This document shows positions 40,920-50,284 of a stretch of DNA of 51,068 bases, piece by piece. Position numbers and translations under genes: made by a program. Source of the stretch: Atribacterota bacterium (GTDB lineage Bacteria > Atribacterota > Atribacteria > Atribacterales > Caldatribacteriaceae); NCBI GenBank assembly GCA_039638595.1, contig JBDIWM010000010.1, positions 1 through 51,068 on the forward strand. Direction: 5' to 3'. The first letter of the stretch is position 1. Every line of letters begins with the position of its first letter. A model generated the notes under the pieces. It did no database searches and was not told the DNA's origin. It worked only from the letters and a program-made list of their open reading frames with translations.

Positions 40920-42011
40920 TTGAAAAAATTCGCTTTTTTCCTTGTGTTTCTGTTAGGCTTCTTCTGTGGTTTTCCTGCGTTTCCTCTAACCACGGAAATT
41001 TCTCAGGATGAAGTTATCGATGAAACCGCCCGCTTGACTGGCCTATCTAAGGATATCTTGGAGCTCCTTTATGAGGAGGTTCCCTCCCTTTTTGTGAACC
41101 TAAAACGCACAGCATTTACAGTAAAGATGCTCCACCTTTTCGTTAGCGCCCGGGATGGGGAAGCAATTGTGGAACTCTTGAGCCGTTCTGCCGATGCATC
41201 GCGCTCGGCACTCTTATCTGGCCCATTCAAAACTTTTATAAACGCAGCCAAGGCATACAAAACAAGCCTGGAAGCCATTCGGGACTATGTCTTCATTCCT
41301 GCCCTTGATGAGTCCACTTACCAGAATTATCGTTCATCGCGCCTTATGACTGGAAACAGGTAGACAACAGCTTCCCTTGAAATGGCTACCGCAAGATGGA
41401 ACAGCGGATACTATATGATTCGAGATGCTATGTATCGAGAACTACTTCACCAAAAAGGTTACGACGCACAAACTATCGGGACAAAAACAGAACAATACCT
41501 GCGTTCCCAAATTGATCAATTCTGGACGGATACCCTGGAATTCCGTTTTCAGCAGGAAATTTTAATCCAGAATAAAGATGTCATCGCTACAGCCCTCTGG
41601 CAAGACGCGGCAGAGGATCTTGTGCGCCTCCGCCAGGAAGCCCTATTAAGAATGATAATGCCAGCTCCCACTTCAACCACCTCTCGTTCGACTCCAGCCG
41701 TATCTTCTGTCAAAGATAAAGTAGAAGCGTCAGAAGAAATTCTCAATGCATTTCTATCCCTGTACCCAGATTACCTCAAATGGTTCTACAGGACTACTCC
41801 GTTCTCGCGGGTAGAACTCATTGTCAATGCTGAAGCAACCAAAGAAGGTAAATACCGCTTAGCGTACCGGCTCTGGCAAACAATTCAGGATGGACTACGG
41901 AAAGGTGAAGAATTCGTCGCCGTCTCTTTCGAAGCAATTCGCACCACAGAAGAACTGCAAGTAAGCCTTGAAAGCATGAAGGAAAGCTTGCAGAAACAAG
42001 AAGGCTACTAA
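40920..42011 (+). pseudogene. Secreted protein of unknown function interrupted by one amber codon
   Basis: One frame of 363 codons is broken only by TAG at 41361-41363. The first part starts at TTG 40920, eight bases after AAGGAGG, and opens with a signal peptide (MKKFAFFLVFLLGFFCGFPAFP). The second part could restart at ATG 41382 but has no ribosome binding site. After the signal the protein is hydrophilic and mostly helical, with a low-complexity Ser/Thr/Pro stretch (PAPTSTTSRSTPAVSS) about two thirds along. I recognise no family. The rest of the frame is clean, so the stop is recent, read through, or an assembly error. Confidence 0.7.
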
Positions 42012-42095
42012 CCCGTTTGAGTCTTACAGTCTTATAAGAAGGGAAATAGAAATGGAAATTGGCTCAAAGCCTGATGCAAAAACCTCCCTAACCCC

Positions 42096-42171
42096 TGGTG
42101 CGCCCGGCGGGAGTCGAACCCTCAACCTGCGGTTTAGGAGACCGCTGCTCTATCCTTTGAGCTACGGGCGC
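42096..42171 (-). tRNA. tRNA-Arg (anticodon CCT)
   Basis: A 76-base cloverleaf on the minus strand with encoded CCA. The acceptor stem GCGCCCG/CGGGCGC is perfect, the anticodon stem GCGGT/ACCGC encloses CTCCTAA, and the T-arm has GGTTCGACTCC. The discriminator base is A. It reads AGG codons. Confidence 0.97.
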
Positions 42172-42181
42172 ACCTGTATTC

Positions 42182-42210
42182 ATTTTAAATCAGCCGTTTC
42201 ATTTTATCAA
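42182..42210 (-). promoter_or_regulatory. Promoter of tRNA-Arg
   Basis: Minus strand TTGATA (42205-42210) and TAAAAT (42182-42187) are exactly 17 bases apart. The -10 contains the TAA stop of purC (42185-42187). The tRNA begins 10 bases after the -10. Confidence 0.75.
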
Positions 42211-43207
42211 CAATTTCCTCCAGAGAAGGAACCCCAGGAAACCATTCTCGGTTAGTAAGGTCCATAGCAATGCGCTGATAGAGGAAACTAATGAGATCAA
42301 GGAGTGGAGAAGGTAAAGGTAGAGGTACACTTTTAACCAGGCCCTTCCAGCCGGTAGGACGTTCTGTCTTGGCTTTCTGGATTTCTTCGTACCAGGGAGT
42401 TTTGCGATAAAATGAGCGGGCTATTTCTTTGCTGACCTCGAAGCCCTGGTAGGTAAAGCGACATTCATCGGGGGTACCGAGGACATCCACGAGAACAAGG
42501 TTCCGATTACCATCCATAGCGAATTCAATTTTACCATCTTCATTGGTTAAACCGATGCGCTGAACTTCTCGAGCGATAAAATTACCCACCACACGGAGCA
42601 GGTTCTTAATTTGTGTGACCTCTTCCAGGGAAATGATACCAAATTGAATAACTTCGTTCCAGGTGAGGTATCGGTCCTGTTCCTCGAGTTTGGTGGAAAC
42701 ATCGAGAATCGGAAAGGGGAGGGGTTTTCCAGACTCGGGTATCTCTTTCAGACCATATTCAGCAAGAGTGATCTTCCCTTCCCGCAGGCGCCGAAGAAAA
42801 CTCGATTCCTCCGGAAGCGTGTGACGATAAATGAATTCAAAGGGAAGAAGAAAATTGCCCTGGACATCCTGGTAAAGGCCATAGTCGTAGTGACCTTGAA
42901 TTTGAGAAGGGACAACAACCCGAAACAACTGCACCACCATGATCGAAGATGGTGATTCCAGCTCGGAGAGCCTTTTTATTTTCCCCTCTTCTTCGAGACC
43001 CAGATAATGGGTTCTGATACCCATTTTTTCGAGTTTTTCGAAAAAGTGCGCCCCGATGAGGCACAGCGATTCCCCTTTGTGGGGAATGTGATCAGGCATT
43101 TCCCCCCAGTCAAAGACAGAATAGCGGTCTGAAAAGAGGAATTTACCCTTTCCTGCTGTGTCCTCCAGGGGTGAGGCAAGAACGATAAGGTCTTTTACAC
43201 TGCCCAT
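42185..43207 (-). CDS. purC: Phosphoribosylaminoimidazole-succinocarboxamide synthase
   Basis: SAICAR synthetase: joins CAIR and aspartate with ATP in purine synthesis. 340 residues, the longer type found in archaea and some bacteria rather than the 240-residue E. coli form. GKGKFLFSDRYSVFDWGEMPDHIPHKG near residue 20 is the family signature, and LVLVDVLGTPDECRF is the second conserved block, with Val-Leu where many have Asp-Glu. ATG at 43207 has GGGAGG upstream. It stands alone, away from other purine genes, and is followed by tRNA-Arg. Confidence 0.88.
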   Translation of the reverse strand: MGSVKDLIVLASPLEDTAGKGKFLFSDRYSVFDWGEMPDHIPHKGESLCLIGAHFFEKLEKMGIRTHYLGLEEEGKIKRLSELESPSSIMVVQLFRVVVPSQIQGHYDYGLYQDVQGNFLLPFEFIYRHTLPEESSFLRRLREGKITLAEYGLKEIPESGKPLPFPILDVSTKLEEQDRYLTWNEVIQFGIISLEEVTQIKNLLRVVGNFIAREVQRIGLTNEDGKIEFAMDGNRNLVLVDVLGTPDECRFTYQGFEVSKEIARSFYRKTPWYEEIQKAKTERPTGWKGLVKSVPLPLPSPLLDLISFLYQRIAMDLTNREWFPGVPSLEEIVDKMKRLI

Positions 43208-43244
43208 CTGTCAACCTCCCTTCTCCACTATTGTAGTTGAACAA

Positions 43245-43269
43245 ACAAATTTGTGCACAGGAATTCCTG
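43245..43269. promoter_or_regulatory. Two adjoining palindromes between purC and the decayed ABC operon
   Basis: ACAAATTTGT (43245-43254) and CAGGAATTCCTG (43258-43269) are perfect palindromes three bases apart in the 144-base divergent gap. They could bind a regulator of either side. A weak TTGCTA/TACAAA pair 16 bases apart lies further toward the ABC gene. Confidence 0.35.
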
Positions 43270-43351
43270 CCAGGGTTATAAAAATTTTTCATTTTCACAA
43301 TTTTTGCTACAAAACATGATCAGATTACAAATTTTATAGGGAGGGTTCACA

Positions 43352-44763
43352 ATGAAACGCTGGTTTGTACTGTTTCTGGTGTCTTTTTTCCTTCTTGGCG
43401 CGGTTTCTGGTGCTCAGGCTGTGAAACTGGTTGTGATCGGAGACGCAGGCCACAATTTGAAACCATTCGAGTGGTACGCATAGAGTCTTAAGAAAAAATT
43501 TGACGTAGAATTCGAGGTAATTGGTCTTCCCTTTGGAGAAGTGTATGAGAAAAAAAATGGAACTCATCGGACAGAACGGAGCTTACGACATTATGATTGT
43601 ATTCCCCAAATTCCTGGCTGAATTTGCTGCCAATGGATGGCTCTATCCGCTGGATGAATTTATCACCAAGCTTAATCCCAAGATGAACGATGTCACACCC
43701 GGATACCGGGACTTCTACTGCAAATATGGCGGAAAAATATATGTTCTGCCCTATGACGGAGATATCTTAAATCTCTATTATCGTAAAGACCTTCTGAAGA
43801 ACGAGGAAGAAAAAGCCAAATTTAAAGCCAAATATGGGTATGATTTGAAAGTCCCCGAAACCTGGGATAAATTCCGCAACGTGGCCGAATTCTTCACTCG
43901 TAAGAAGGACCATAAGTTGGCAGGACAAGTTTTGGAAAGAGATTTCTACGGAACAGCCTACTATGGACAAAAAGACCAGATCTTTGCCTGGTGGGGAAAC
44001 ATTTTCTCCAGCTTAGGAGGGGTGTATTTTAACCAAGACACCATGGAGCCAGGCATCAATTCTGAATTTGGAGTCAAAGCCCTGGAAATTATGAAGACCA
44101 TGCACCAGTACTACCTACCGGATGTGTTGGCGTATGGATACGAAGAACTGAAAGATATCTTCCTCCAAGGCGATTGTTTCATGGTGGTACAGTGGCCCTG
44201 TGTGGAGAAGAAAGAGGCCGACCCAGCCCAATCAAAAATTGTGGGTAAAATCAGTGTTTCCTACTTTCCCGGAATGAAAAAGGACGACGGAACCATTTAT
44301 TTCCGACCTCTCATGCCCTGTGGAAGAGTCCTGGCTGTAGCTGTAGAAAGCAAGGACCCCTGGAAAGCTTATCAGGTTATCCAGTACTCTCGGTAGAAAC
44401 AAGTCTTGATGATGTCTCCACTGCTGAGACGGGTCTTGATCCTTATCGCTACTTACACTTTGCGCATCCCGAAGCCTACGAGATGTTTACCAATGTAGAA
44501 GATTCCAAGATTTACCTGGTTGGCGTACAGCAGAATATGGAAAAAGGATACCCTGAGATGGTCCTTCCTAGAACAGTGGAATATGAAGAAACCTTAGGTG
44601 TGGAAATCAGCAGGCTCTTGCTGGTGAAAAAACACCAAAGCAAGCCCTGGATGATGCAGCCAAGGCCTGGACTGAAATCCTCAATCGCTTAGGGAAGGAA
44701 AACCAGCAAAAAATGTATCAAGAGATAGTCAAAGGATGGAGGGCTGCCGGTCTCTGGGAATAA
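43352..44763 (+). pseudogene. Decayed sugar ABC (CUT1) substrate-binding protein gene
   Basis: A family-1 extracellular solute-binding protein in several frames. ATG at 43352 follows AGGGAGG and opens with a signal peptide (MKRWFVLFLVSFFLLGAVSGAQA). TAG at 43481-43483 interrupts FEWYA/SLKKKFDVEFEVIG. An 8-A run at 43550-43557 shifts the frame before MELIGQNGAYDIM. A second shift lies just before 44394 and a third near 44620; the last frame ends LAGEKTPKQALDDAAKAWTEIL to TAA at 44761. One nonsense and three frameshifts mean it cannot make the full protein. Confidence 0.92.
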
Positions 44764-44774
44764 GATGGATCCTG

Positions 44775-44806
44775 AAACCAGGTGGATACTCCCACCTGGT
44801 TTTTTT
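44775..44806 (+). terminator. Intrinsic terminator/attenuator after the decayed binding-protein gene
   Basis: An exact 11-bp stem (44775-44785 with 44792-44802; AAACCAGGTGG) with loop ATACTC and a T7 run to 44806. It sits between the binding-protein and first permease genes. Confidence 0.9.
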
Positions 44807-44820
44807 CGGAGGGGACCAGG

Positions 44821-45696
44821 ATGAAGAAAAGAAGGATACATTTCACTGCCCTTTTCTTTGCGCTTCCGGTGATTGCAATTCTTCTGGCGATTTCCGTTTT
44901 TCCCTTGATTTATTCTTTTTATCTCAGTCTGTGCCAGTGGGATATTGGTAGCGGCACACCTCGTACTTTTATCGTGGTGAGGAATTACTTTCGCCTTTTT
45001 ACTGATGCTCGTTTGTGGAGTGCTCTCAATAATACTGGACTTGAGCTTCTTCTTGAGGTTGGTTCACAATTTCTTCTGGGGCTTATCCTGGCACTCCTCC
45101 TCAACCACACTTTCCGGGTAAGAAACCTGGTGGTGACGCTTTTTCTCCTTCCCATGATGATTTCTCCAGTGGTGGTCGGGTGTATCTGGAAAATCATCTA
45201 TCACTACTAGTACGGTCCGTTAAATTTCCTTTTGGAACGCCTGAACCTGAGCACGATTAACTGGTTAGGTAGTAACCAGGTATCGATTTACTCCATTATT
45301 CTCGCTGATATCTGGGAGTGGACCCCTTTTGTAATGATCACCCTCCTTGCCGGATTGCAGGCCATTCCCGACGAACTCTATGAAGCAGCCAGAGTCGATG
45401 GAGCTACCCGCTGGAATACCTTCTTATGGGTAGTTTTGCCTCTTCTACGTCAGGTCATGACTATTGCCATACTTATCCGAGTTATGGATGCTTTCAAAAT
45501 CTTTGACCTTGTTGCCCTCCTCACCATGGGCGGACCCGGACAGAGTTCTGAAACCATTACCTTTTACAACTACCTTACAGGGTTTAAATACTTCAGCATG
45601 GGTTACGCTTCGTCCATGGCGTATTTTCAGCTAGCCATTATCGTCATCATCGCCAATATTTTCCTCAAATCCTGGAAAGGGAGGGAAACCGGATGA
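44821..45696 (+). pseudogene. Decayed sugar ABC (CUT1) permease, MalF-like
   Basis: One frame throughout, broken by TAG at 45208-45210 between KIIYHY and YGPLNFLLERL. Six membrane helices are recognisable, and the EAA loop that docks the ATPase is still there (DELYEAARVDGATRWNTFLWVVLPLLR). ATG at 44821 has GGAGGGG upstream. With the nonsense codon the product would stop after 129 residues. Its end overlaps the next permease as ATGA. Confidence 0.9.
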
Positions 45697-46502
45697 AAGA
45701 CAATCTTCGTTATGCCATCTTCATAGGAATCTTTGTTATCCTCGGTATAGTCCTCAGCCCTTTTGTCTGGAATGTGATGACTTCTTTCAAAGATAAAGGA
45801 GAATACTTTACCTATCCCCCGTCTTTATCCCTCAGTTCTTTAACCTTGAACACTATCTTCAAGGGATGAGATTAGGGGGAACCAGAGGAATTCGAGACAA
45901 CTTTATTATTGCTGCTTTCACTACTTTTCTTTCTATTACCCTGGGGCTCTCGGGGCTTACTCTTTAGCCCGATTCCATATCGGAGGTGAAAACCTCGCTT
46001 TTTAGATTCTTTCGGTTCGATGATGCCTCCATTGCCTCAATCTTACCCCTTTTCATTTTTTCGTTCTTTGCGGTGGCTCAACACCGACCAGGCTCTCATC
46101 TTCACACACCTTTTAATGAATCTCCCTTGAGCTGTATGGATGATGAAGAGTTTCTTTGAAGAGCTCACTCCCGAACTTGAAAAAACCGCACTGTTGGATG
46201 GCTGTAGGAGATTGGGAGCGTTTATCCAGATTGCCATGCCCCTGGTTACACCGGGACTGGTGGTTACAGCTCTTTTCTGTTTCATGTTTTCGTGGAATGA
46301 GTTCCTCTTTGCCTTGATTCTGGGGTGCTCTAAAGCGGTTCCCATCACCATCAATATTGCCGGACTTATCAGGGGGCGCGAAATTTTATGGGCAGCAATT
46401 TCAGCAGTATCAATCGTAGCGGGCGTTCCCATCATCGTCATTGCCACCATCCTCCAGAGATACCTGGTGCGGGGGTTAACCCTGGGCGCCGTGAAGGGGT
46501 AA
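45693..46502 (+). pseudogene. Decayed sugar ABC (CUT1) permease, MalG-like
   Basis: Starts at ATG 45693 (MKDNLRYAIFIGIF). The frame shifts between 45830 and 45865 (to FIPQFFNLEHYLQG), again near 45950 (to AYSLARFHIGGENLAF), meets TAG at 46003-46005 where Trp is expected, shifts once more near 46020, and meets TGA at 46128-46130, again at an expected Trp. The tail is clean and keeps the EAA loop (ELEKTALLDGCRRLGAFIQIAMPLV) to the TAA at 46500. It is the most damaged gene of this operon. Confidence 0.92.
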
Positions 46503-46505
46503 AAA

Positions 46506-47451
46506 TTAATTCCTCCTCTTACGCACCCCTTTTAACCACTCTACGAACTCTTCCTGAGAGGGAAAAGATTTTTGTGTTCCCCGCCGGGTAGCGGACAGAG
46601 CAGCATAAGCTGAAACACGGTCAATCGCTTCTTCCAAGGGATAATCCTTAGCAAGAAAGAAGGCTAAAGATCCCAAAAAGGCGTCGCCTGCACCAATCGT
46701 ATTTACTGGAGTGACCTCATAGGGAGAAAACCACCACAAACCCTGCTAATTTCCCAAGACCGATCCCCGTTCCTTCAAGGTTCAAAGAACATTTTCAATG
46801 TCCCTCTGAAGCAGAATTCTGATGCCTTTCTTCACCTCGTTGTACCCGGTTGAAGGTAAATCAAGAAGATTCTGAAGCTCAGTTTCATTGGGAAGGAATA
46901 AAAAAATACTCTCCAGAAGCCTGAAATCAAGTTTTTGAGCCGGAGCAGGGTTGAGAATCACCCGGCAGTTGAGCTCCCGTGCCAAGGTAATGGCACGATA
47001 CACTGTTTCCAACTTGATTTCAAGTTGCAAGAGGAAAAACGAAGCTCGAGCAAGGTCTTGCTTTGCTCTTTCCACATCTTCTGGTTCAAGAAAGAAATTG
47101 GCCCCAGGAATAATAAAAATGCTGTTTTCACCTTTGAGATTCACAAAAATGGGAGCAACACCACTTGTTTTTCCTGGCAACACCTTCACATAACGGGTAT
47201 CGATACCCTGCCGGGCAAAATTTTTCCGCACCAGGGGGCCAAACAAATCATCGCCTACTGCGGTAAGAAGAATCACCTCCCCACCCAGGCGGGCTACGGC
47301 CATTGCCTGGTTGGCACCTTTACCACCGAATCCGATTTTCAAATTCTCTTCCCAAGACGGTTTCACCGAACCGGAGAAATCGTTCACCATAATACGTGAC
47401 AAGGTCCATCATGTTGCTTCCTATCATGGCGATACAGGGTCGAGTTTCCAT
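46506..47451 (-). pseudogene. Disrupted ribokinase/PfkB-family sugar kinase
   Basis: The start at ATG 47451 gives METRPCIAMIGSNMMDLVTY, but one extra A in a short A-run (near 47341) shifts the frame before IGFGGKGANQAMAVARLGG, the PfkB signature 1. That frame runs to a TGA near 46782; a further TAG follows, and the C-terminus resumes with VNTIGAGDAFLGSLAFFLA, which holds the catalytic Asp, to 46506. At least two frame changes and a stop make it non-functional. It is the last gene of the minus-strand CUT1 operon. Confidence 0.9.
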
Positions 47452-47481
47452 GGTGCTTCCCCTTTCGAAGGTTACGTCGAA

Positions 47482-48444
47482 CTACGCTTTCTCCATTTTC
47501 TCTTTTCGGCGATTCAACTCTCCCCGAACCCACTGGGCGTACTCAACCACGGCTTCCTCGATCCGATAACGGGGCGAAAAACCGAGCTCTTCTTTGGCAC
47601 GGGAAATATCGAGGGTTTCCCCTCGAGGGAAAAGTTTCCCAGGACCGATACGAACTTCGGTGGGATGGTCACTATATTTACGGGCCAACTCGGCCAGAAT
47701 CACAAAACTGGTAGCCTCTTCACTGGCAATGTTGAAAACCTGGAAGCGGGGATGTTCCTTTTTATACGCAAGCACTGTCCCCCAAGCGGTATCTTTCACG
47801 TAGGTGAAACCTAATTTCTGATCACTTCCCTTGTCTAAGGAAAGACCCTCCAGACCTTCTAATGGCCCAAGCAGGTTACGAAAGAGAAAAGTCGACTCTG
47901 AGGGTAAAAGCCCGGGACCAAAAAAGAAATAGGGACGCACAACCCTAGCATCGAGTCCGTAGTGTTTCCCATACTGGAGGGTGAGAAATTCTGCTCCACC
48001 TTTGCTGGCTCCGTAAAGGTCGGAAGGGAAAACTGGGTGGGTATCTTCCCGAGGATTATCCCTGGTTTCCCCGTATACCGCTCCAGAGCTCACATAGAGT
48101 ACCTTAGGAATGCGATACAAGCGGGCTAATTCCAGAACATTCAGAGTACCCACCAGATTCAAAATCGTTCCCTGGTAAGGATTACCCCAGTACTCTGGAG
48201 TAGCCATGGCTGCCGGAGTATGGATAATTCCTTCCACATCGGGATGGTCCCGGACAACCTGTACAAGATGAGGAAAATTCAACACATCCCCTCGAAAAAA
48301 GATAAGGTTTTCTTTGACCTCCTCTACATAGTCAAGATCCCGTTTTCGAAGGTCAAAAAGAATAACCTTCTCCCCTTCCTTCCCCAGATAAAACCCCACC
48401 CAGGAACCAAGCAGTCCATATCCACCAGTCACAAGAATCGACAC
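47482..48444 (-). CDS. NAD-dependent epimerase/dehydratase (extended SDR)
   Basis: A 320-residue extended short-chain dehydrogenase acting on sugars or sugar acids. The NAD motif is LVTGGYGLLGSWVG (residues 4-17); the active site has SSGAVYG and YGASKGGAE (YxxxK). RPYFFFGPG is the substrate-side motif. The start is GTG at 48444 after GGGGG. It lies 3 bases after the dehydrogenase stop and before a dead ribokinase. Probably an NAD-dependent step in catabolism of the sugar imported by the adjacent transporter. Confidence 0.88.
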   Translation of the reverse strand: MSILVTGGYGLLGSWVGFYLGKEGEKVILFDLRKRDLDYVEEVKENLIFFRGDVLNFPHLVQVVRDHPDVEGIIHTPAAMATPEYWGNPYQGTILNLVGTLNVLELARLYRIPKVLYVSSGAVYGETRDNPREDTHPVFPSDLYGASKGGAEFLTLQYGKHYGLDARVVRPYFFFGPGLLPSESTFLFRNLLGPLEGLEGLSLDKGSDQKLGFTYVKDTAWGTVLAYKKEHPRFQVFNIASEEATSFVILAELARKYSDHPTEVRIGPGKLFPRGETLDISRAKEELGFSPRYRIEEAVVEYAQWVRGELNRRKEKMEKA

Positions 48445-48447
48445 TGT

Positions 48448-49413
48448 TTATCCCCCTTCCATAGAGTTTGCATTCACGGAAAAGAGTGGTTTTTTTCCCT
48501 GCAAAACCCGAATAACATTTTCCGCTGAAATCTCATCCATCCGACACAGAGCTTCGACGCTGTCTGACGCCGTATGAGGCGTGCAGATAACATTAGGCAA
48601 AGAACAAAGCGGATTCCCCCATGGGGGTTCCACAGCATACACATCGAGTGCAGCTCCTTTAATCTTCCCTTCTTTAAGGGTGGTGAAAAGAGCCTCTTCA
48701 TCGACGATTCCACCACGAGCGGTGTTCACAAGACAGGCGTTCTCTTTCATCAGGGCCAGTTCCCGTATTCCCAAGAGACCCCGGGTTTTGTCCGTCAGCG
48801 GCAAATGGATGGTGAGAAAATCGCTCTCTTGAAGAACCACTTCAAGTGATGTATACGTGATACCAAACTGTTGCGCAAATTCCAGGTTCTGCATTTCATC
48901 ATAAGCGAGAACTCGCATACCAAAGCACACTCCAAAACGAGCGACTTTCTTTCCGATACGCCCAGTTCCAAGAATCCCCAGGGTTTTTCCGAAAAGTTCT
49001 ATCCCTATGACACGTCCCCACTGTCGTTTTTGAATCATATTAAAAGCTACAGGAAATGAACGAGCCAAAGCCAAAATTAACCCCCAGGTGAACTCTGCTA
49101 CTGCCTGGTCGTTACTCCCTGGAGCGTTGGCTACCATGACTCCTCTTCTTGTTGCTGCAGGCACATCGATATTATCCACTCCAACCCCGTGCTTGGCCAC
49201 CACCCGAAGATGCAAAGCTCGCTCAAGAACCCGCTCAGTGACCGGGTCAAGACCCACGATGAATCCGGAAAACTCAGGAATAATCTCCATGAGCTGTTCT
49301 TCGGTTAAGGGATGCTGGTACGGTGGAAAAACGGGTTTAAGGCCCGCCTCTTCAAGTATTGTTATCGCCCTCGAATACTGACCAAAAAGGCTAGGGGTGA
49401 TGAGCACTTTCAT
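48448..49413 (-). CDS. D-isomer-specific 2-hydroxyacid dehydrogenase (SerA/PdxB-like)
   Basis: A 321-residue NAD-dependent dehydrogenase. KHGVGVDNIDVPAA and LGILGTGRIGKKVARFG (NAD motif) are clear. The catalytic triad is visible as Arg in NTARGG, Glu in VYAVEPP, and His in CTPHTA. It resembles phosphoglycerate dehydrogenase without the C-terminal ACT domain. The operon setting suggests it oxidises a sugar-derived hydroxy acid rather than making serine. ATG at 49413 overlaps the permease stop as ATGA. Confidence 0.88.
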   Translation of the reverse strand: MKVLITPSLFGQYSRAITILEEAGLKPVFPPYQHPLTEEQLMEIIPEFSGFIVGLDPVTERVLERALHLRVVAKHGVGVDNIDVPAATRRGVMVANAPGSNDQAVAEFTWGLILALARSFPVAFNMIQKRQWGRVIGIELFGKTLGILGTGRIGKKVARFGVCFGMRVLAYDEMQNLEFAQQFGITYTSLEVVLQESDFLTIHLPLTDKTRGLLGIRELALMKENACLVNTARGGIVDEEALFTTLKEGKIKGAALDVYAVEPPWGNPLCSLPNVICTPHTASDSVEALCRMDEISAENVIRVLQGKKPLFSVNANSMEGG

Positions 49414-50279
49414 CCCTTCACCGCTCCCGCCACAAGGCCCATCTGAACGAAACGCTGGATGGCGATATAAAGAAAAGCAGGAATAAGACCAGCTACAAGC
49501 GCTGTGGCTGCAAGTCTTCCCGGGTCAACGATTTCTCCTCCCCAAAGAAAGAAACCAATGTGGATGGGAAGCGTATACTGGTCCTGGGTATTCAAAAGTA
49601 CAGTGGCAAAGATCACATCTCCCCACGAAAGGACAAATGAGAAAATGGCCACCGTCACCAACCCCGGGGCTGCGAGAGGCAAAGTGACGCGTACAAAGGA
49701 TTGAAATCGGGAGCATCCATCCACCTGCGCGGCTTCTTCGAGTTCCTGGGGAATACCCATGAAGTACCCTCGCAACATATAGGTGGCAAAGGGAATGGTG
49801 TAGGCAAGGTGAGCGAGCGTCAAACCCCACAAAGAATCGTACAACCCCAGGCGTCGCATCACGACGGTAATAGGCACCATGAGAATAAAGGGAGGAAAAA
49901 CGTAGGCAAAAAGAATATAAGAGGACACAATACGCTTGCCCCGGTACCCAAAACGGGAAAGGTTAAAAGCGGCAACGCTACTCACCACCATGGTGAGGAA
50001 TACGGCCAGAACGGCCACAAAAAGGGTATTCCGCAGGGGTGTCACAATGGTTGGCGAAATACTCAGCATGGTACCAGTGACTTCCACCATACTGCCTCGC
50101 CTCATGGTAAAAATATCACGAAAGTTCTGAAGCGTGGGATTACGAGGTATTCCAATACCCCAGACTTCGCCCTCCGGAGCAAATGACGTTTTCAATACCC
50201 AATATACGGGGAAAAACACCCAAAAAATTAAAAGAAGAGCTGCAACAATACGCCAAAATTTCTTTCCTCTCTTTCTCAT
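49410..50279 (-). CDS. Sugar ABC transporter permease, CUT1 MalG-like
   Basis: About 289 residues with six membrane helices. The EAA loop is intact: ELEEAAQVDGCSRFQSFVRVTLPLAAPGL. FFPVYWVLKTSFAPEGEVWG near the N-terminus is typical. ATG at 50279 lies eight bases after GGAG; a GTG at 50288 overlapping the upstream stop is an alternative. The ATPase is not in the window; many CUT1 operons rely on a shared MsmK-type ATPase. Confidence 0.9.
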   Translation of the reverse strand: MRKRGKKFWRIVAALLLIFWVFFPVYWVLKTSFAPEGEVWGIGIPRNPTLQNFRDIFTMRRGSMVEVTGTMLSISPTIVTPLRNTLFVAVLAVFLTMVVSSVAAFNLSRFGYRGKRIVSSYILFAYVFPPFILMVPITVVMRRLGLYDSLWGLTLAHLAYTIPFATYMLRGYFMGIPQELEEAAQVDGCSRFQSFVRVTLPLAAPGLVTVAIFSFVLSWGDVIFATVLLNTQDQYTLPIHIGFFLWGGEIVDPGRLAATALVAGLIPAFLYIAIQRFVQMGLVAGAVKG

Positions 50280-50284
50280 CGTTT

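Noticed and set aside
40684-42171. Genomic island integrated at tRNA-Lys or tRNA-Arg
   Set aside because: No repeat of either tRNA 3' end was found elsewhere in the window and no integrase gene is present.
40920-46005. Reassignment of TAG to an amino acid
   Set aside because: Several interrupted genes carry TAG, but malQ, pckA and the flavodoxin gene end at TAG at the proper family length, and the decayed genes also contain frameshifts and TGA.
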